Source of the DNA: Hetaerina americana | Taxonomy: Eukaryota; Arthropoda; Insecta; Odonata; Calopterygidae | NCBI GenBank assembly: GCA_022747635.1 | Contig: JAKTNV010000076.1 | Span: forward strand, 434,001 to 498,000 | DNA: 64,000 bases | Direction: 5' to 3' | In this document: piece by piece, positions 12,598 to 25,059 of the stretch | Position numbering within the stretch: position 1 is the first letter of the stretch | Layout of the letters: every line of letters begins with the position of its first letter | Translations under genes and position numbers: made by a program | Notes under the pieces: generated by a model | Told to the model about the DNA's origin: nothing | Database searches by the model: none | Seen by the model: only the letters and a program-made list of their open reading frames with translations

Positions 12598-12818
12598 GGA
12601 GAAGCAGTCGTCAGTTGGCTTCGTGATGTGGCGGGAGAAAGGTACGACATCGGTATTACAAAGCTGCTTACAAGGATACAAAAAGTGATTAATCGTCAAG
12701 GCGACTATGTAGAAAAATAGCTAAATGCTCAACCTTTCCAACAATGTACGCAAATTTGAGAAAAAATTTAATTTTTTATGAAAAAAAATTGGAGACCTTA
12801 CTTTTCGAATCGCCCTCG
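12598..12818 (+). mobile_element. mariner 3' end, inverted relative to its neighbour
   Basis: Plus-strand copy of the 3' part of the 11919-12590 element: AVVSWLRDVAGERYD, then LLTRIQKVINRQGDYVEK, stop, then the A/T-rich end and a terminal TTGGAGACCTTACTTTTCGAATCGCCCTCG before TA (12819-12820). The copies face each other, forming a diverged inverted repeat of about 190 bp. Confidence 0.82.
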
Positions 12819-12844
12819 TATAACAATGATTTTAGACGCAATTT

Positions 12845-13010
12845 GTTGAGTTCTACAATGACGACCTTCAAAAGGTCAAGAAGCGCTGGGAAAAATGTAT
12901 AACTCTGGATGGGAACTACTATGCTGAGAAGTCTTCAGAATAGCGAATAAAACTTAAGTTTGTGCCTCAATTATTTTTTAATAATTATTACAAGTGACGA
13001 TACACCCTCG
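12845..13010 (+). mobile_element. fragment of a different mariner
   Basis: Plus strand FYNDDLQKVKKRWEKCITLD then GNYYAEKSSE, stop. This is the C-terminal W-xKCI-LDGNY signature of a mariner group different from the neighbouring copies. It ends ACGATACACCCTCG before TA at 13011-13012, a plausible terminal repeat. Everything upstream is missing. Confidence 0.65.
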
Positions 13011-13379
13011 TATTCTTGGATCTTCTTGTTGGTTTGAACGACATCCTGCCTTCGATTTCAAGTTTTCTTTAGCAATGACAACTTTAAAATTAATACATCA
13101 GTAAAGTATTTCGGTGGAGTTGTAAATATTTATTTGGTTTTCGTTTAATTTGCGGGTAGTTAAGCAGTTGAATCAGTGTCCAGAACTTGTCGGCCGAATG
13201 CGGAAAGCCTTTTCACTCTGGTCATGTGGAACGAAAACTGGTCTAATTGTGGACCCCTCCAACGGCCTTGGCCGTCTGATAGTACAGAGAAACGGCATCG
13301 TTGAGGTTGCAAACCCGGTACCACGGCTCCTCCATACTTTCTCAGTCAACCCTCAGCATACACAGGGTCTGCGTGGGGG

Positions 13380-13930
13380 CAGGTGAGGGCACGATGAAGG
13401 GGAATGGATGATGGCCCTGGCTGCACAGCCTTGGGGTCGGAGGGGAGCCATTCTGCCAAGCCTTTCAAATCAGGTGTTTTGGGGAGGAGAGTAAATAGAG
13501 GCAAGGTAAGGTGGAAGGGCGGAATACCTTTCCATGATGGAATATGCACTGGGGGAAGTAGACGGAGGGGGTGAGGGCCAGCGCGAACCAGCATCTTCTT
13601 GCTTTGAGGTCAACGAGGAAATGGAAGGAGTCCTCCCGCCATATTCCGCGATCTCATGATGATGCCTCTCCGCCACCTTCATTCCCCGATTCTCTCCCTC
13701 ACCCTCTTACCCCGGGACAGCTGCCGTTGCGCGGCACTCGGGGACGTTCCCCAACGGGTCCTTTCGGCAGCGGCCCCCTTGCCTCCACCCCCTGAGATCC
13801 CCCAGGCCACGAAGCGTGGGCGAAGGTTGCCCCTTCCAGAGGAGTGAAGGAGGAAGAAGAGGGACCTCCTTTCCATCGAGCAAGCTAAAGAGGCAGAGCT
13901 AGCGGGCAGGCGGGCGGAAGAGGTCATTCA
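13380..13930. other. GC-rich island
   Basis: G-rich (13380-13640), then C-rich (13660-13810), then G/A-rich (13815-13925) on the plus strand. Several short overlapping frames exist on both strands, none with a recognisable domain. No element ends seen. Confidence 0.4.
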
Positions 13931-16119
13931 CTTTTTGAGGTCTCTTTTATTGTCGTCACCTCACTCTTAAGCCCTATTGGCATCATTGCTGCTTGCATCA
14001 TTCGGCGTGCATGATTTTGGCGGAATTTACGAGGACTTAAGTGTCGCGATCGAATCTTTATTTTGTTTCCTCAGATTCGCGAGTGATAAAAGTGTTATTA
14101 TTTCCGTTTTGGTCCCGTTATGTGTGTTTACTGACGGCTACGACCGTCCGGGAAAAACCTAAAAATCCGGGAAAAGTTGGAGGGTAGGTTTTCAGTCAAG
14201 AGAATGCGGGGGGATCTTCAATTGGGCTCTGGAAGTTTAGCGGAATGCATCTAATTTTAATGATAGGTACAATATAGACAGAGCTGCTGAAAATTGATTA
14301 TTGAGTCCAGCTTTGAGGATCTACTTAATAGTGGTTGCATGTTTATATTGAAGGAAATGTAGGCAGAACATAATTTTTTACTCAGTTGTAGATCAAATGA
14401 AAAAAATTACTATTTCAACCTTGGCGCATGAAAGAAAGACCTTCCTCAACTTCTCTCGTCAATGCATGATATCATGTGCTCCAGCCTGGTAGTAAATACG
14501 ATTAGGGATATTTTGCAACATATTTTTATTGCAATTAAGTAAATGTGTAATGTCCGCTAGTAGAGTATTTTCATTTCACTTTGGATGGCCTACGATCAAG
14601 GGAAGGACTGGAAGTCGAATCAGTTTTAATTTACCAAGAAATCAGATTCAGTGACCTCATGCACTTTGGCTACGCATCTTCATCTGTAAATTATGCGTGT
14701 CATGGTAAGTTCGATTACAAATGTGGATCAAAGCGATATATTTAAAGAAATTATATTTATAAATTTGCCTCTCACCTAAATTGCCGACTATTTCTGATTC
14801 TGATTAAGTTCAAGCAAGTGGTAAATTTTATGTGAACCTCAATGAATTTGTACAATTTATTATTTTTTAATTACCATGATGAAGGTATCACTATTAGAAA
14901 TCGAATCACATAAAAATGAATGTGATAGCTGTCCTTACAGAATACATATTACCCCATCGCTATGAGACTCGGATATATAGTTAAAATAAAATGTGTATTG
15001 AGTGCATATTGCTCTTGGATATTTCGGTATTTGGCTCGGCAATACTATGGACATATGAGGTATCTGAGATGTTGACGGATTTTATGCTGATGTCGTTTAC
15101 AAGTCACACGGTTTATTTAACAAAAAAAAATTCTCTCATGCTTGCTCTTGGCAGTAAAATTATAGCGTAGCTCTGGCAATCTGGATCTCTATTTAGCTGG
15201 AAGTCGTTGATGCGAAACCCGCCGGGAAATTGCACCCTTTGGAAGCGTCGACTATGCAGCGGTCATCTAAGTTGGCCTTGCAAGTTGGCCGGACCCTAAT
15301 TTACTCTAGACGAGATTTCCAAGCGGGACTTCTCTCACGAGTGCTCTTCTGTTTTTATGAGAACCAATCCAGTCAAAAATTATCCTTCCTCTGTAAATGA
15401 CAGTTGGGTGAGATCCCTTGAGTAAAGGAAAAGATAATCAAGTAGACTGTTTTCCAAACTTTCCTTTAAGTTTTGAGGATACCCCGGTACTTTTAAGAGA
15501 AAAAGATTTTTTAATCCATGCAATGGGAAAGTTAAATGCCTTCTGTTTGGTGTGTTCGTATTTACCTTTGTGGAACATGGCGGATTACGACTTCTGAAGG
15601 ACAAATAGGATTATTGCTGTTACGTATTTATTCGCCCCCTTTAATTCACAAAATTTAATCCGTAAACAAATTATGCTCCATGCATATTTCCTTCTGACAG
15701 TTGGAATAGCCACTTGGTTGGAGGACGATGAAAGAGTCGCGGAATAGCAGTAATTCCATTAAGCTGTACATTGATGACCCTGATGGCGTACTTAGATGTG
15801 ATTTGAAACAAAAAACTTCTGATTTTTATTCATCTCTAATGCTAAAATGATATGAGATAAGAAGTGCTAAAATGCAATAACCCAGCTTTCTTTCACTGCT
15901 GATGTAATCTTGATATTACGGGGGATATCTGGCGCCTAAGTGCAGCGCTTATTGGACTCTTATGCCAATAGATTTTCACTTACTCCTCGATTCCACGTCA
16001 TCGAGAACTACTTTTTTTGTTTCGGTAGCGAAAAAATTTCAAAATCATTAGCAATTGCTTTACGAATGATTCTTTGAAGTGAAACGCACTCGATCCACGC
16101 AACCGTCGACAGGTCGTCG
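13931..16119. other. no recognisable feature
   Basis: AT-rich intergenic DNA with only short random frames. Confidence 0.3.
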
Positions 16120-16970
16120 ATAGATCGACACGACAAAAGAAGGGACCCGCCTCGCTTGCAAAAGGAAAACAGTCTCTCATCCTTATTTTTTTCCCTTCTC
16201 TTCGTTTTGTCGAAAATGTTTATGACGATTACGGCAGGATTTATGGCGGCGATTCCATTCACGGGGAAGCCTCTCGTGACTGAAGCGTCCTCCTTTCATC
16301 CCGTTCAATTTATCTTTTTTCCACGCCATTTTACCCCTCGCCTTAACAAACCTCTTTCCGTCCTCCTCCCACCTTCGATACACGCTTTTTTTTTGGCCCA
16401 CGCGCGATCCCTTGCACACACAACATTATGCGAGGGAACTCCTTGCATCGTCTCTGATAGAAATTCTTCTCTCGGCTCAGTCTCTTCAATTTTTTTCTTT
16501 CCTTTCTTTTGCTTCAACCTGGAATATTATTTGCTCTCGTTCTCATTATCTGCGTTTCGAATCATTCTCTTCCTCCCTCACTACCGACTCCGCAATCCAC
16601 CCATCCTTCGAAATGGGTAGTCTTTTGGGCTGGCAGCGACTCATTCAAACCCGTTCCTCTTCATCTTTTTGTTCCTCCCTCTCTTCTTGTTCTTTCAAAA
16701 AAAGAATATTCCCGCCCCCTTCTTTCTCTACTGTCTACCCTCGCGCTAAACGTTCGCTCTCATCGGTGCCCAGTCCGCGAGTGCTGTGCCCTCAAGGGTT
16801 TTCTTTTTTCAGAGCGCATTTTAATCGAGTGCGTCCCCCGTTTATCTCAATCGTGTCCAATAAGAGACCCTCCAAGTAGTTTCCTCGTAAGTCCAATCCC
16901 CCCGCTCGCCCGCTTTTCTTCCCGAATTGATTTTTCGCTTTGTCTGAAACTGCACGCATAAAAACGCAAG
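16120..16970. other. pyrimidine-rich tract
   Basis: About 850 bp strongly T/C-rich on the plus strand (runs such as TTTTTTTTTGGCCC and TCCTCCCACC). This yields Phe/Ser/Leu-rich plus-strand frames and Lys/Glu/Arg-rich minus-strand frames up to about 155 codons. The bias explains the open frames; no domain is seen. Confidence 0.45.
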
Positions 16971-19900
16971 AAGTCTTCCAGCATACAATTGGCAGTTTTA
17001 ATGTAGGTTGTTGGTCAGCAGAGTCGTGTAGTCTTAAATTGCCGGGATGGCTTCGCGCCATCGACATCTTGGGTTCTTCGATTTTGATAGGACTTAGGTT
17101 TCCACGAAAGATTCGTTATTGTAGTCTTTGGGATATACGGTGAAATTTCAGCGCAACCGAAGCTCAAATGATGACGTATTAGTCAACGTTATGACATAAC
17201 GACGGACGTTATGTCATAATGCCAAAGAATGTTTCATGTTTACTTTGATCATGATTTTTATGAATGTTTAATGGTGCCTTAGAAATAATGTCTCTATGAA
17301 GTAACCCAAAGGTAGAGGCCCAAATGTGGTACTAAGTAGATTTAAATAGAATTTATATAGCTATTTAACCATAGATGTAGTCAGACTTTGATTAATGGAA
17401 GACTAGAAGGTTATAGCCAACGTCAGTTTGTTTAGAGGGTGCTCCCTAATGGTCCTAACTTGTCCAAATGGATACTTTATTCATTATATTTATGGCTTTC
17501 AATACGCTATTTCGTCCTCCGTAACCGTTTTCTCCATCTACTTTCCTACAATAAAAAATGATGAAGTGGGTCTTTGGTAAAGTAATATTTTCGTTATGCT
17601 CCAAGAGGGTGCTATGGAATACATATGGCGACCGCGTTCTTTGTTTTATTCCTGGCTTCGCTTATGGGTCTAAGCGAAGGATTCAATAAATCTTCTGAAA
17701 CAGTATTTCAAATTATTTAGATCCCTGAATAACAGTGCCGTGTTGCGTATGCACAAAAATGGTAGTTAATTGTTTTAATATATCTTCATGAAAACCGCAA
17801 TCATCAATGCGACGTTTAGTTTGATTATTTTTTTCTTCCTTAAACATCTAAAATCAAGAATTCAAATGGAAAGAGTTTATCTACCTGACTTTGAATTCTC
17901 CATGTATCTGCATTGAAGACATTTTAATTTTTTCTCAGCGCTGTCCATAGTTCGAAATCCTGTTGCTAAATTTTACATCATTCCGCACTGGTAAACACTT
18001 GGAAAAACCTCCAGTGTAGGTGCATGTTATGTCATTTAATAGGAGTATAGAATTTCGTATTTTACAACCTTCTCTAATTAATTTTAAATCCTGTTATTAT
18101 CAAAATATTTGAGGGTAAGATGTTATATTTCCGGACAATTTGCGTGTAACAGCTGCGTAATTAAAGAAAATTGTCAAGCGGGGCACCTAAACCACATGCA
18201 CTGGGCAGTACGAAAAGTTTCAGACATCATATTGGCATACTTATTTACTTGAAATATTAAAGTCGGCATATATTCGATATGTTAAAGATCTTCCGTGTAG
18301 GGAGTGAAATATTTCCGGCTGCATATTCCCGCAACGAAGTCCGATAAAAACGCCCGATGGCATTCCTCTCGAGTTTTGTCGTAATTCGAAATAGCGCGGT
18401 GAGTTTTTGAGATACCATTTTCAGAACGTTACGCACAAACGGCGCCGGGTTTCATGACTGCCTGAGATTGAAGTGTTTGAATGTATCCATCCACGACGGT
18501 GGGAAAACGTCTACAACCAGATATAGGGATATCTCTACAGCGGCATGGTGTCCCGAACACCGCTATTTGGGCGTGAGATGGGTGATTCCACACCAGCCAT
18601 ACCCTGCCAAAATTATGTATTATTAAAATTTTAGGCATTAATGACAAATTTGTAACATTCAAACGATGGAATTAATTTAAAAAATAGTTTTACGTACACT
18701 GCAGGATATTAAGTTTCAAATATTACTCTTTCCATGCAAGACGAGCTGCTGGTAAAAGTTGTAATACAATAAAATTTAATTGGATAATGGTGACAAGCTT
18801 TTCTTAATTATTGAAACCAAATTGTTTCCTAATGGTCTTAATGAGAAATTATTTAAGTCTTACTTTTGTAGGATAAATGCTATCTTAAAACTATCGGCTT
18901 ACAATTTATCTCTATAATCTTATTTTCATGATCTCTCCAACCCAGGTTTGACGACATTACTAGCACATTTTTGTCATGGTAACAAAAGACACCTGTTTGC
19001 ATTTATGTCAGAGATGTACTTCTCGTTAATAATCCTCGTTAATAACTGGTTAATAAATAAACGTTCGAACTATGGGTGATTCCCAACCTAGTTTTTCATA
19101 AAATATAGTAAAGTTTCCATTCATGTAAGAAATTTATAATAAGGTTGCTATAACTTCGACATATGGTCCTTAAATCTTTTTGTTGCTGCACATAGTTTAA
19201 TTCGGTAATAAGGTCAGTTTGGGGAGGAATATTCATGGGGGAAGTAATAAGCAATTACTGTCATGAAGTTTTGGTGTGTTGTCCATTTTCTTGCAACTTT
19301 TGATGACAAACTACACGCCGTGATTACTTAAATCTGCTCTCTCCATGAAGACTAGGCTAAGTAGATTATTTCCATTGTGTTCTTCTATCGTCACTTGAGG
19401 TTGGATTCAGTGCTGCATCTTCTTCGACTAGACGAGGCTATTTCAAAAATACGTAGTTGTATCCCGGAGCAGTTAACGACATTACTTATGTGCTGAGCTA
19501 TTCCTATTATTGAGCAGTTCTTATTGCTCCAATAGCGAAAAGGGAATCATACCAGAATGGCATACCTGAGGGGACTGCCATCTTAAGGAGCGGTTCTCAC
19601 GAGAATCACCACCGAAGTGAAGAGGTAGGGTGTGCCTGAGCCATCCGCACTCTTTTATTTCGATGAGAGAGGGCCGTGCTTGATGATGGATGGATGGTGG
19701 ACGAGTAGAATAGGTGGGATGTATGTCAAGATTTATTTTAACGCCATCCCTCGTATCAAAAAATGTTTGAAGAGGAAGTTAAAAAAGTTCGCTTAAAGTT
19801 TTTGGTTCCATGTTAATCAGGAGACATCGAGATTTTAACGAAGAACAATATTCATTCCATCAAAAATCTCTGCAGAATTAATTTCGTTAAAAAAATCTTT

Positions 19901-22389
19901 TTCGTTTATAGCGCGTAATAAGTGAATCAGGGATGCCATAGGGGGTCATTGTGCAAATCGCGCCATTAAAATGTTGTGGGGTGCAGGCTCGGGAGAAGAA
20001 AATAAATATAAGAAATCAAAAAGAAAATAAATAAAAAGTTCAAGTGAAAGGATATTTTGATAAAAGATACTGCATTTGTTGAATTGAAGTATTCAAACGA
20101 TAATAATTGATATCTATTCATTTTGCATCATTACAACACACTAATAATCTCTATTATTATAATTCAGTACATTTCAATCTTAACTATGCAATACTTCGGG
20201 CGCACAACTGTTTAACACAATGTACACTAATTTTAACATACAAATTATAATAAAAATGCGTGTATTAAGATTGGATGCAATTTTCTTGAATTGTTTGGTT
20301 TGGAGGGTAATGGTTTGATGGGTGTTGAAGATGAGTCGTAGGGTTTTGGGGGCTAGGCACCTCTGGGTTGATATATTACCATTTTTGAATTGAAATAGTT
20401 TCTTCTTCCCGACATCTGGGATCCTCATAAACTTTATCAGTATATGCAATTGCAAATACACTATTAGACATAGTGCTGTAGGCCAAACTCGAACTGCGTG
20501 CTTGAACTGTGAAGGGAAAATAAGAAATGGAATTAAAGAAAATGGTAAGAGTAGGCAAAGGTAAGGAAATTACCAATTTAAAATCGGACCTGTAATCGCC
20601 TCCTTTAGCGGGCCACTAATATGAGGAATCATATTAAAACCTTATCATTAAATCACTTAAATCAACTCGAAAGTTGGCATTGATCCCATGGTAGAGCTAA
20701 CCCTGAACGAACCTTACAGTCTGTTAACCTCACAAAAATGGGATGAATTTGGAAATATGACGATCAGGGGTGCCACCCCTATGCCTTTTGTCACCATTCG
20801 TTAGACTTTGAGTGTAGACTGTCTTTCTCAATCAAATGCATCCGTCTGAATTTGAACGCGTGATTATCCAAGTAAATATTCATTCTTATTCTGTGGTATA
20901 TTTGAAGTGCTTATTTCATTCGAGTGCTTCATTGTTGTGAACCATGAGGACGTCGACGGAATATCACCTAATCAATAATATTTCATGGAATGAGAATTGG
21001 TCTTTTGAAATTTCAAAGAATTATTTACATCCGAATTTTAAAAGGGCATTTCTAATTGTCTTGGTAAGTGAACGTCCATTTCGTGAACTGAGATTTATGT
21101 GATGGTTACCTAATGGGAGAATACGAGTTAAAAGTCGAGAAACTGAGCGGGAAATTATATTGATTTTACTCTATGTTGTTATGATGCCCTTCAGTGTGAT
21201 CTGAAACGGCATAAAGAGGGAGATTCAAAGCATTATTTCACTAGACAAATGGCATCGTCTTCAGCGAGCGGAATTATATTTTTGTGCGCGGGATATTTTA
21301 TATTCCAACTATTATTTCAGGCCGAGCACTAATTTATAAAACAGACTATAATGGAGAAAAACGAAGAATCTGTTGCGATGCAGCCCATATTTGTTTTCAA
21401 TTAACGGCTGGGACAAAACGGCTGTACAAAATAGTGGACTTCGCATTATATGGACTAAGTGGTGATAATTGAGTCATAGGCTTTGCCTTGGTTGTAGTGA
21501 GTAGACTTTTCGAACCAAATGTTTAGTGACGAAGAAGAGCATTCACCCATCCGAATGGCTTGGATCCATATCCCTTCCGCTTTGGTGAACTTCGCTATTC
21601 CTAGATGTGAATGCGAGTCCTAATCGATAAAAAGGAACGCTGGGGCGCAAGACATTTATTTCCGTCCTCAATTGCTCACCTGACCAATTTTACATTCGTA
21701 CCATTGTTTTCCACGCACGGTGGAAAACGATGAGGACAAGCCTATTTTCCCTTTTTTAGCTTTGGTGCCATAGTCCCTCCCTAAGGTTATATTCTAAGAT
21801 GCATGAAACCTTAAACATTCTTTGTAATATAATATATGACCCCATTGCCAAAGGGCAGATTGTTTTCTTTCCCTTAGGGAAATATTGTGCCGTAATATTA
21901 ATGTAATAATACCGGTAAGAGAATCGTGATTATACAGAACATGGAGATTACACATATAAAAATACAGTTCATTTCGGAGAACTGACTTGTGATTAGTTGG
22001 GAGTATTTGGATGTTTCATATTCTCTACTTCCAACTGCTGTCGTCATGTCGAAACTTAAACTCTAAATGGGAAGATCAAATTCCTGGCGCGGAATAAACC
22101 TCGGAATATGTATGCCAAGCTCGGAATATGAATCCCTGGTTTTTAGCAGCGAGCGTGCTGATTTTTACTTATTTGATATTGAATGCCTGATCTTGTCTTC
22201 CACAATAATATGTAGTTTTCAAAATGTGCTGGACGTATTAAAAAAAACAGATGACTTAAACTCAGTTAAGAGAATCAGCTTATAAACTAATGTTGGACTC
22301 ATTCCCAATGTAAATCCAATAACATTTTAGTCGCATAGCTGTTTATGTCGTAACATCTCTTTTTAAATCTCGTTAGCGTATGCTTCGCA
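16971..22389. other. no recognisable feature except the 17.2 kb inverted repeat
   Basis: Over 5 kb of AT-rich DNA. Frames at 18429-18662, 20180-20576 and 21284-21472 lack domains or codon regularity. A slightly GC-rich patch near 19560-19700 matches no repeat that I recognise. Confidence 0.3.
17186..17221. repeat. inverted repeat built from palindromes
   Basis: ACGTTATGACATAACG (17186-17201) and ACGTTATGTCATAATG (17206-17221), separated by ACGG-like bases. Each arm is almost self-complementary (TTATGACATAA) and the two arms are also inverted copies of each other. Possible protein-binding site, transposon footprint or chance; no element seen around it. Confidence 0.5.
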
Positions 22390-22570
22390 CGTCTGATTCT
22401 CCTATTACTTCATGAGGATCCCAAATACTGGCTACAAACTGCGAGTCCTAACAGGCGACAATTAAGAACGCATTCTTAATTTCACTTCCTATTTCCTTAA
22501 TATCCTCTTGGTAAAACCTAATCTTTGGTTCGCTTCACCACATAATTGATAAATATGCTTAGTTTAAGAG
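22390..22570 (-). mobile_element. CR1/Jockey-like LINE trace
   Basis: The minus strand reads KHIYQLCGEANQRLGFTKR, matching KHIREICGIANKKLGFIKR of the 2790-3126 fragment. The plus-strand phrase ACTTCATGAGGATCCCA is shared with 2856-2872. Stops interrupt the remainder. Same family, older copy. Confidence 0.65.
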
Positions 22571-22949
22571 GGGTATAAGAGTGAAGCTCATATATTATGC
22601 ATTCGTTATTCCGGTTAGATCAGTGTAGTAAACGTTTTGGGGAGGATTATTCCTTTTCCAAAAATTCATGGCTACTTGTGGCATTTCGGGCGTATCGAAG
22701 TAGTCAGTTTTATATTTCACTGACGATGATCTTACATCATTAATTGTACTACTTGAAATCAGGGTTATCCTTAACGGCTTCGACTGAAAACTTTTAAAAT
22801 TGGTTGGCAACCACCTGATTCTTCCTCGGGCTCGTTAATTCGTCCGAAGGTTAATGCGTCTCTCAGGCAGTTCACCGTTTCGTCTCCACGATTTGCCCCC
22901 AAAAGTAATAATTTCATTATCCCAACACGTGGGTATTTGGAAGTTCCTC

Positions 22950-24050
22950 TAGTGTCGTCGTGACGGATGGGGTGGTCTCAGTCGGGGCTCGTGACACAAT
23001 GATCTCTCTGTGGTCGGATGCATCCGTTTCGTCTCCACCTATCATCTTCCACCCTCCCGTTTCTCAAACCACTCCCCCCTCCCTGCCATCACTCCCTCCT
23101 GCGCACGCACGCACACACGGGCGCCTATTTCTCTCCCTCTCTCCGGACATTTCTCTCCTTCTCTCCGGGGATGATGGTCTCGTCTCCGGGAGAGAAAGAG
23201 AGTTCCTTGTAACCGGGAGCCGCGGTGGTAGTAGCAGCAATAGCAGCATTGGCAGTGAAGGTGGAATGGGTCATGGTGTGAGCAGGGCCCGGAAGGACGG
23301 AATCGTAATGGTCGGCCGAGGGTGGCGAGGTGCTGGAAGGGAGGATGCCGTCGGCGGGCAGGGGGGGCGGAGACGAGGGCAGCGGAGGGAGTGCGTCGGG
23401 AGAGGAGGACGTTGGAGGTGGGAGGTGGATAAGGGTGGGTGGATATTTGCCACGGCGCGAATGGAGGGAAGGTGTTCGCTAAGGGTGAGGAGAGATCAAG
23501 GAGGGTTTGGGGGCGAGGGGAGTGCGTTTGAAGTGTGTGCCGCAGGGCGGATTGGAGGTAGGGGGGGCACCAACGAGGAGGGAGGGAGAGGCGGCGAGGA
23601 GAATCGGGGGCGATGGGATTCGGCAGCGAGGGTGGGCGTTTCAAAGAAGTGAGGGGAGGTGGGACGGAAAAGGAAAGAGAGATGGAGAGAGGAAGCGGGA
23701 AGAGAGCAGAGGTTCCGAGGGAGGAGCGCTGGTGGGGCGGGGAGGGTTGGAGGGGTTTTTAGGGTGGAATGGTAGGAGGTGGGGGAGGTACTGGAAGGAG
23801 TATTTTACTTTGGGGGAGTGGGGAGAAGGGACGCGGTGACGTCAGGGGCGAAGCGGTCAACGACTTTCCCATCCGCTGAAGACAGGTCGCGGGAGGGAAG
23901 GAGGAGGAATGGAAGGGAAGGGGATTGTGGAGGATCGTGGGGGGTAGAAGAAGCAAATGAGGGGGGAGAAGAATGGTGGAGGAGGGATTTGCGAGGGAAT
24001 AGAGCGGAGGGGGAAGTGGTGAGACTGGGAGAGGCGTGAAAAGGATTCCA
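22950..24050. other. GC-rich island with the same strand switch
   Basis: C/T-rich at 23030-23185, then G-rich for about 850 bp. The turning point contains CCGGGAGAGAAA (23186-23197), also found at the switch of the 5.7-6.4 kb island (6124-6135). Long frames occur on both strands (230 codons plus, 200 codons minus), but both are of low complexity (Gly/Arg/Glu or Pro/Ser/Leu) and match no family. Possible CpG island or first exon of an unseen gene. Confidence 0.5.
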
Positions 24051-24789
24051 AAAAGACTAAAAGTGCTAAAAATGTGGTGGAGGTTAAGAATTGGAGAAAT
24101 GGAATGGAAATGACGTTAAGAGACCGATTCTAATATGAACGTTGGAAATCAATGCAGCAAACTTGATTTTCTGAAATTTGAAAAAGGGAAAGAATGATTG
24201 AATATCCAAATTACGTTTTGGCCCTTGGTCCTATTGAAGTTTAGCACAGTCAACATAATTCAAGTTCTCATTTCATCTAGTGTCGGCAGAACTCATCTGG
24301 ATGTGAGAGAAGGAAGCTATTTATTTCCCTTTACATTACATTAACTAATGCTGGGTAACTATCACAATATGATATTATTTTTCCTTTTTCTATTAATTTA
24401 TCATGCCTAAAAACTGTATGCAATACATTTTTAAATATAAGTATTCCAAGAACAGTATGCTATGTTTATGCCTATGTGGGAAGTTGCTGCAAACTTTTAA
24501 TTTCATGTACGTTAATCGCCATTCCTCAATGCTTAGATTGGTTTAGAATTATTTTCCGTAGAGTCAACCAACTAATATTTGCTCTATGTATTAATATTTT
24601 AATGAACATTTACTTGTGTATAATTTTTGAACGGTTAAACTTTTTCTCGGTAGTCACCTTGCCGTGTTCATACTGAGAACATTTTACAGCTATTCAAAGG
24701 ACTTTTACGGTTTAGATCGTCGGCAGATTTTTCTGCATGTGTTTGCGCGCAGTCCAAAATCATGCCACTTGTCCAATTGTGGCCTCACT

Positions 24790-24960
24790 TTTACAACATT
24801 CTAGTAAATCAAAATTAGCTTCATAGTGATACACTAGTCGCCAGAATCATCCCATACTAGCATGATGTTGGCAATTGCTCTTACCCAGTTCAGAATCATA
24901 AAAAAATTGGACCCAAGTACCCGAATGTTTGTATTTAATAACCAACAAAGGCGAGTCAGA
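24790..24960 (-). mobile_element. possible CR1/Jockey-like LINE trace
   Basis: The minus strand shows, in shifting frames, a YLGPI-like box, RAIANIMLVWD and VRPQLDKW, which follow the order YLG..ANK-LG..VRP-LEY of the better fragments. Badly degraded, with several stops. Confidence 0.4.
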
Positions 24961-25059
24961 TGAACACATTCATCATTGCATGATGTGCGCAGTATGCAAG
25001 TATGAATACATATATACGTGTATTCATATGCATATGTGAACTCATTTTTGTGCAAAAAT

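Noticed and set aside
16156..16961. Plus-strand frames of about 150 codons (three overlapping)
   Set aside because: All lie in a pyrimidine-rich tract where stop codons are rare. Overlapping frames are open together and none shows a domain.
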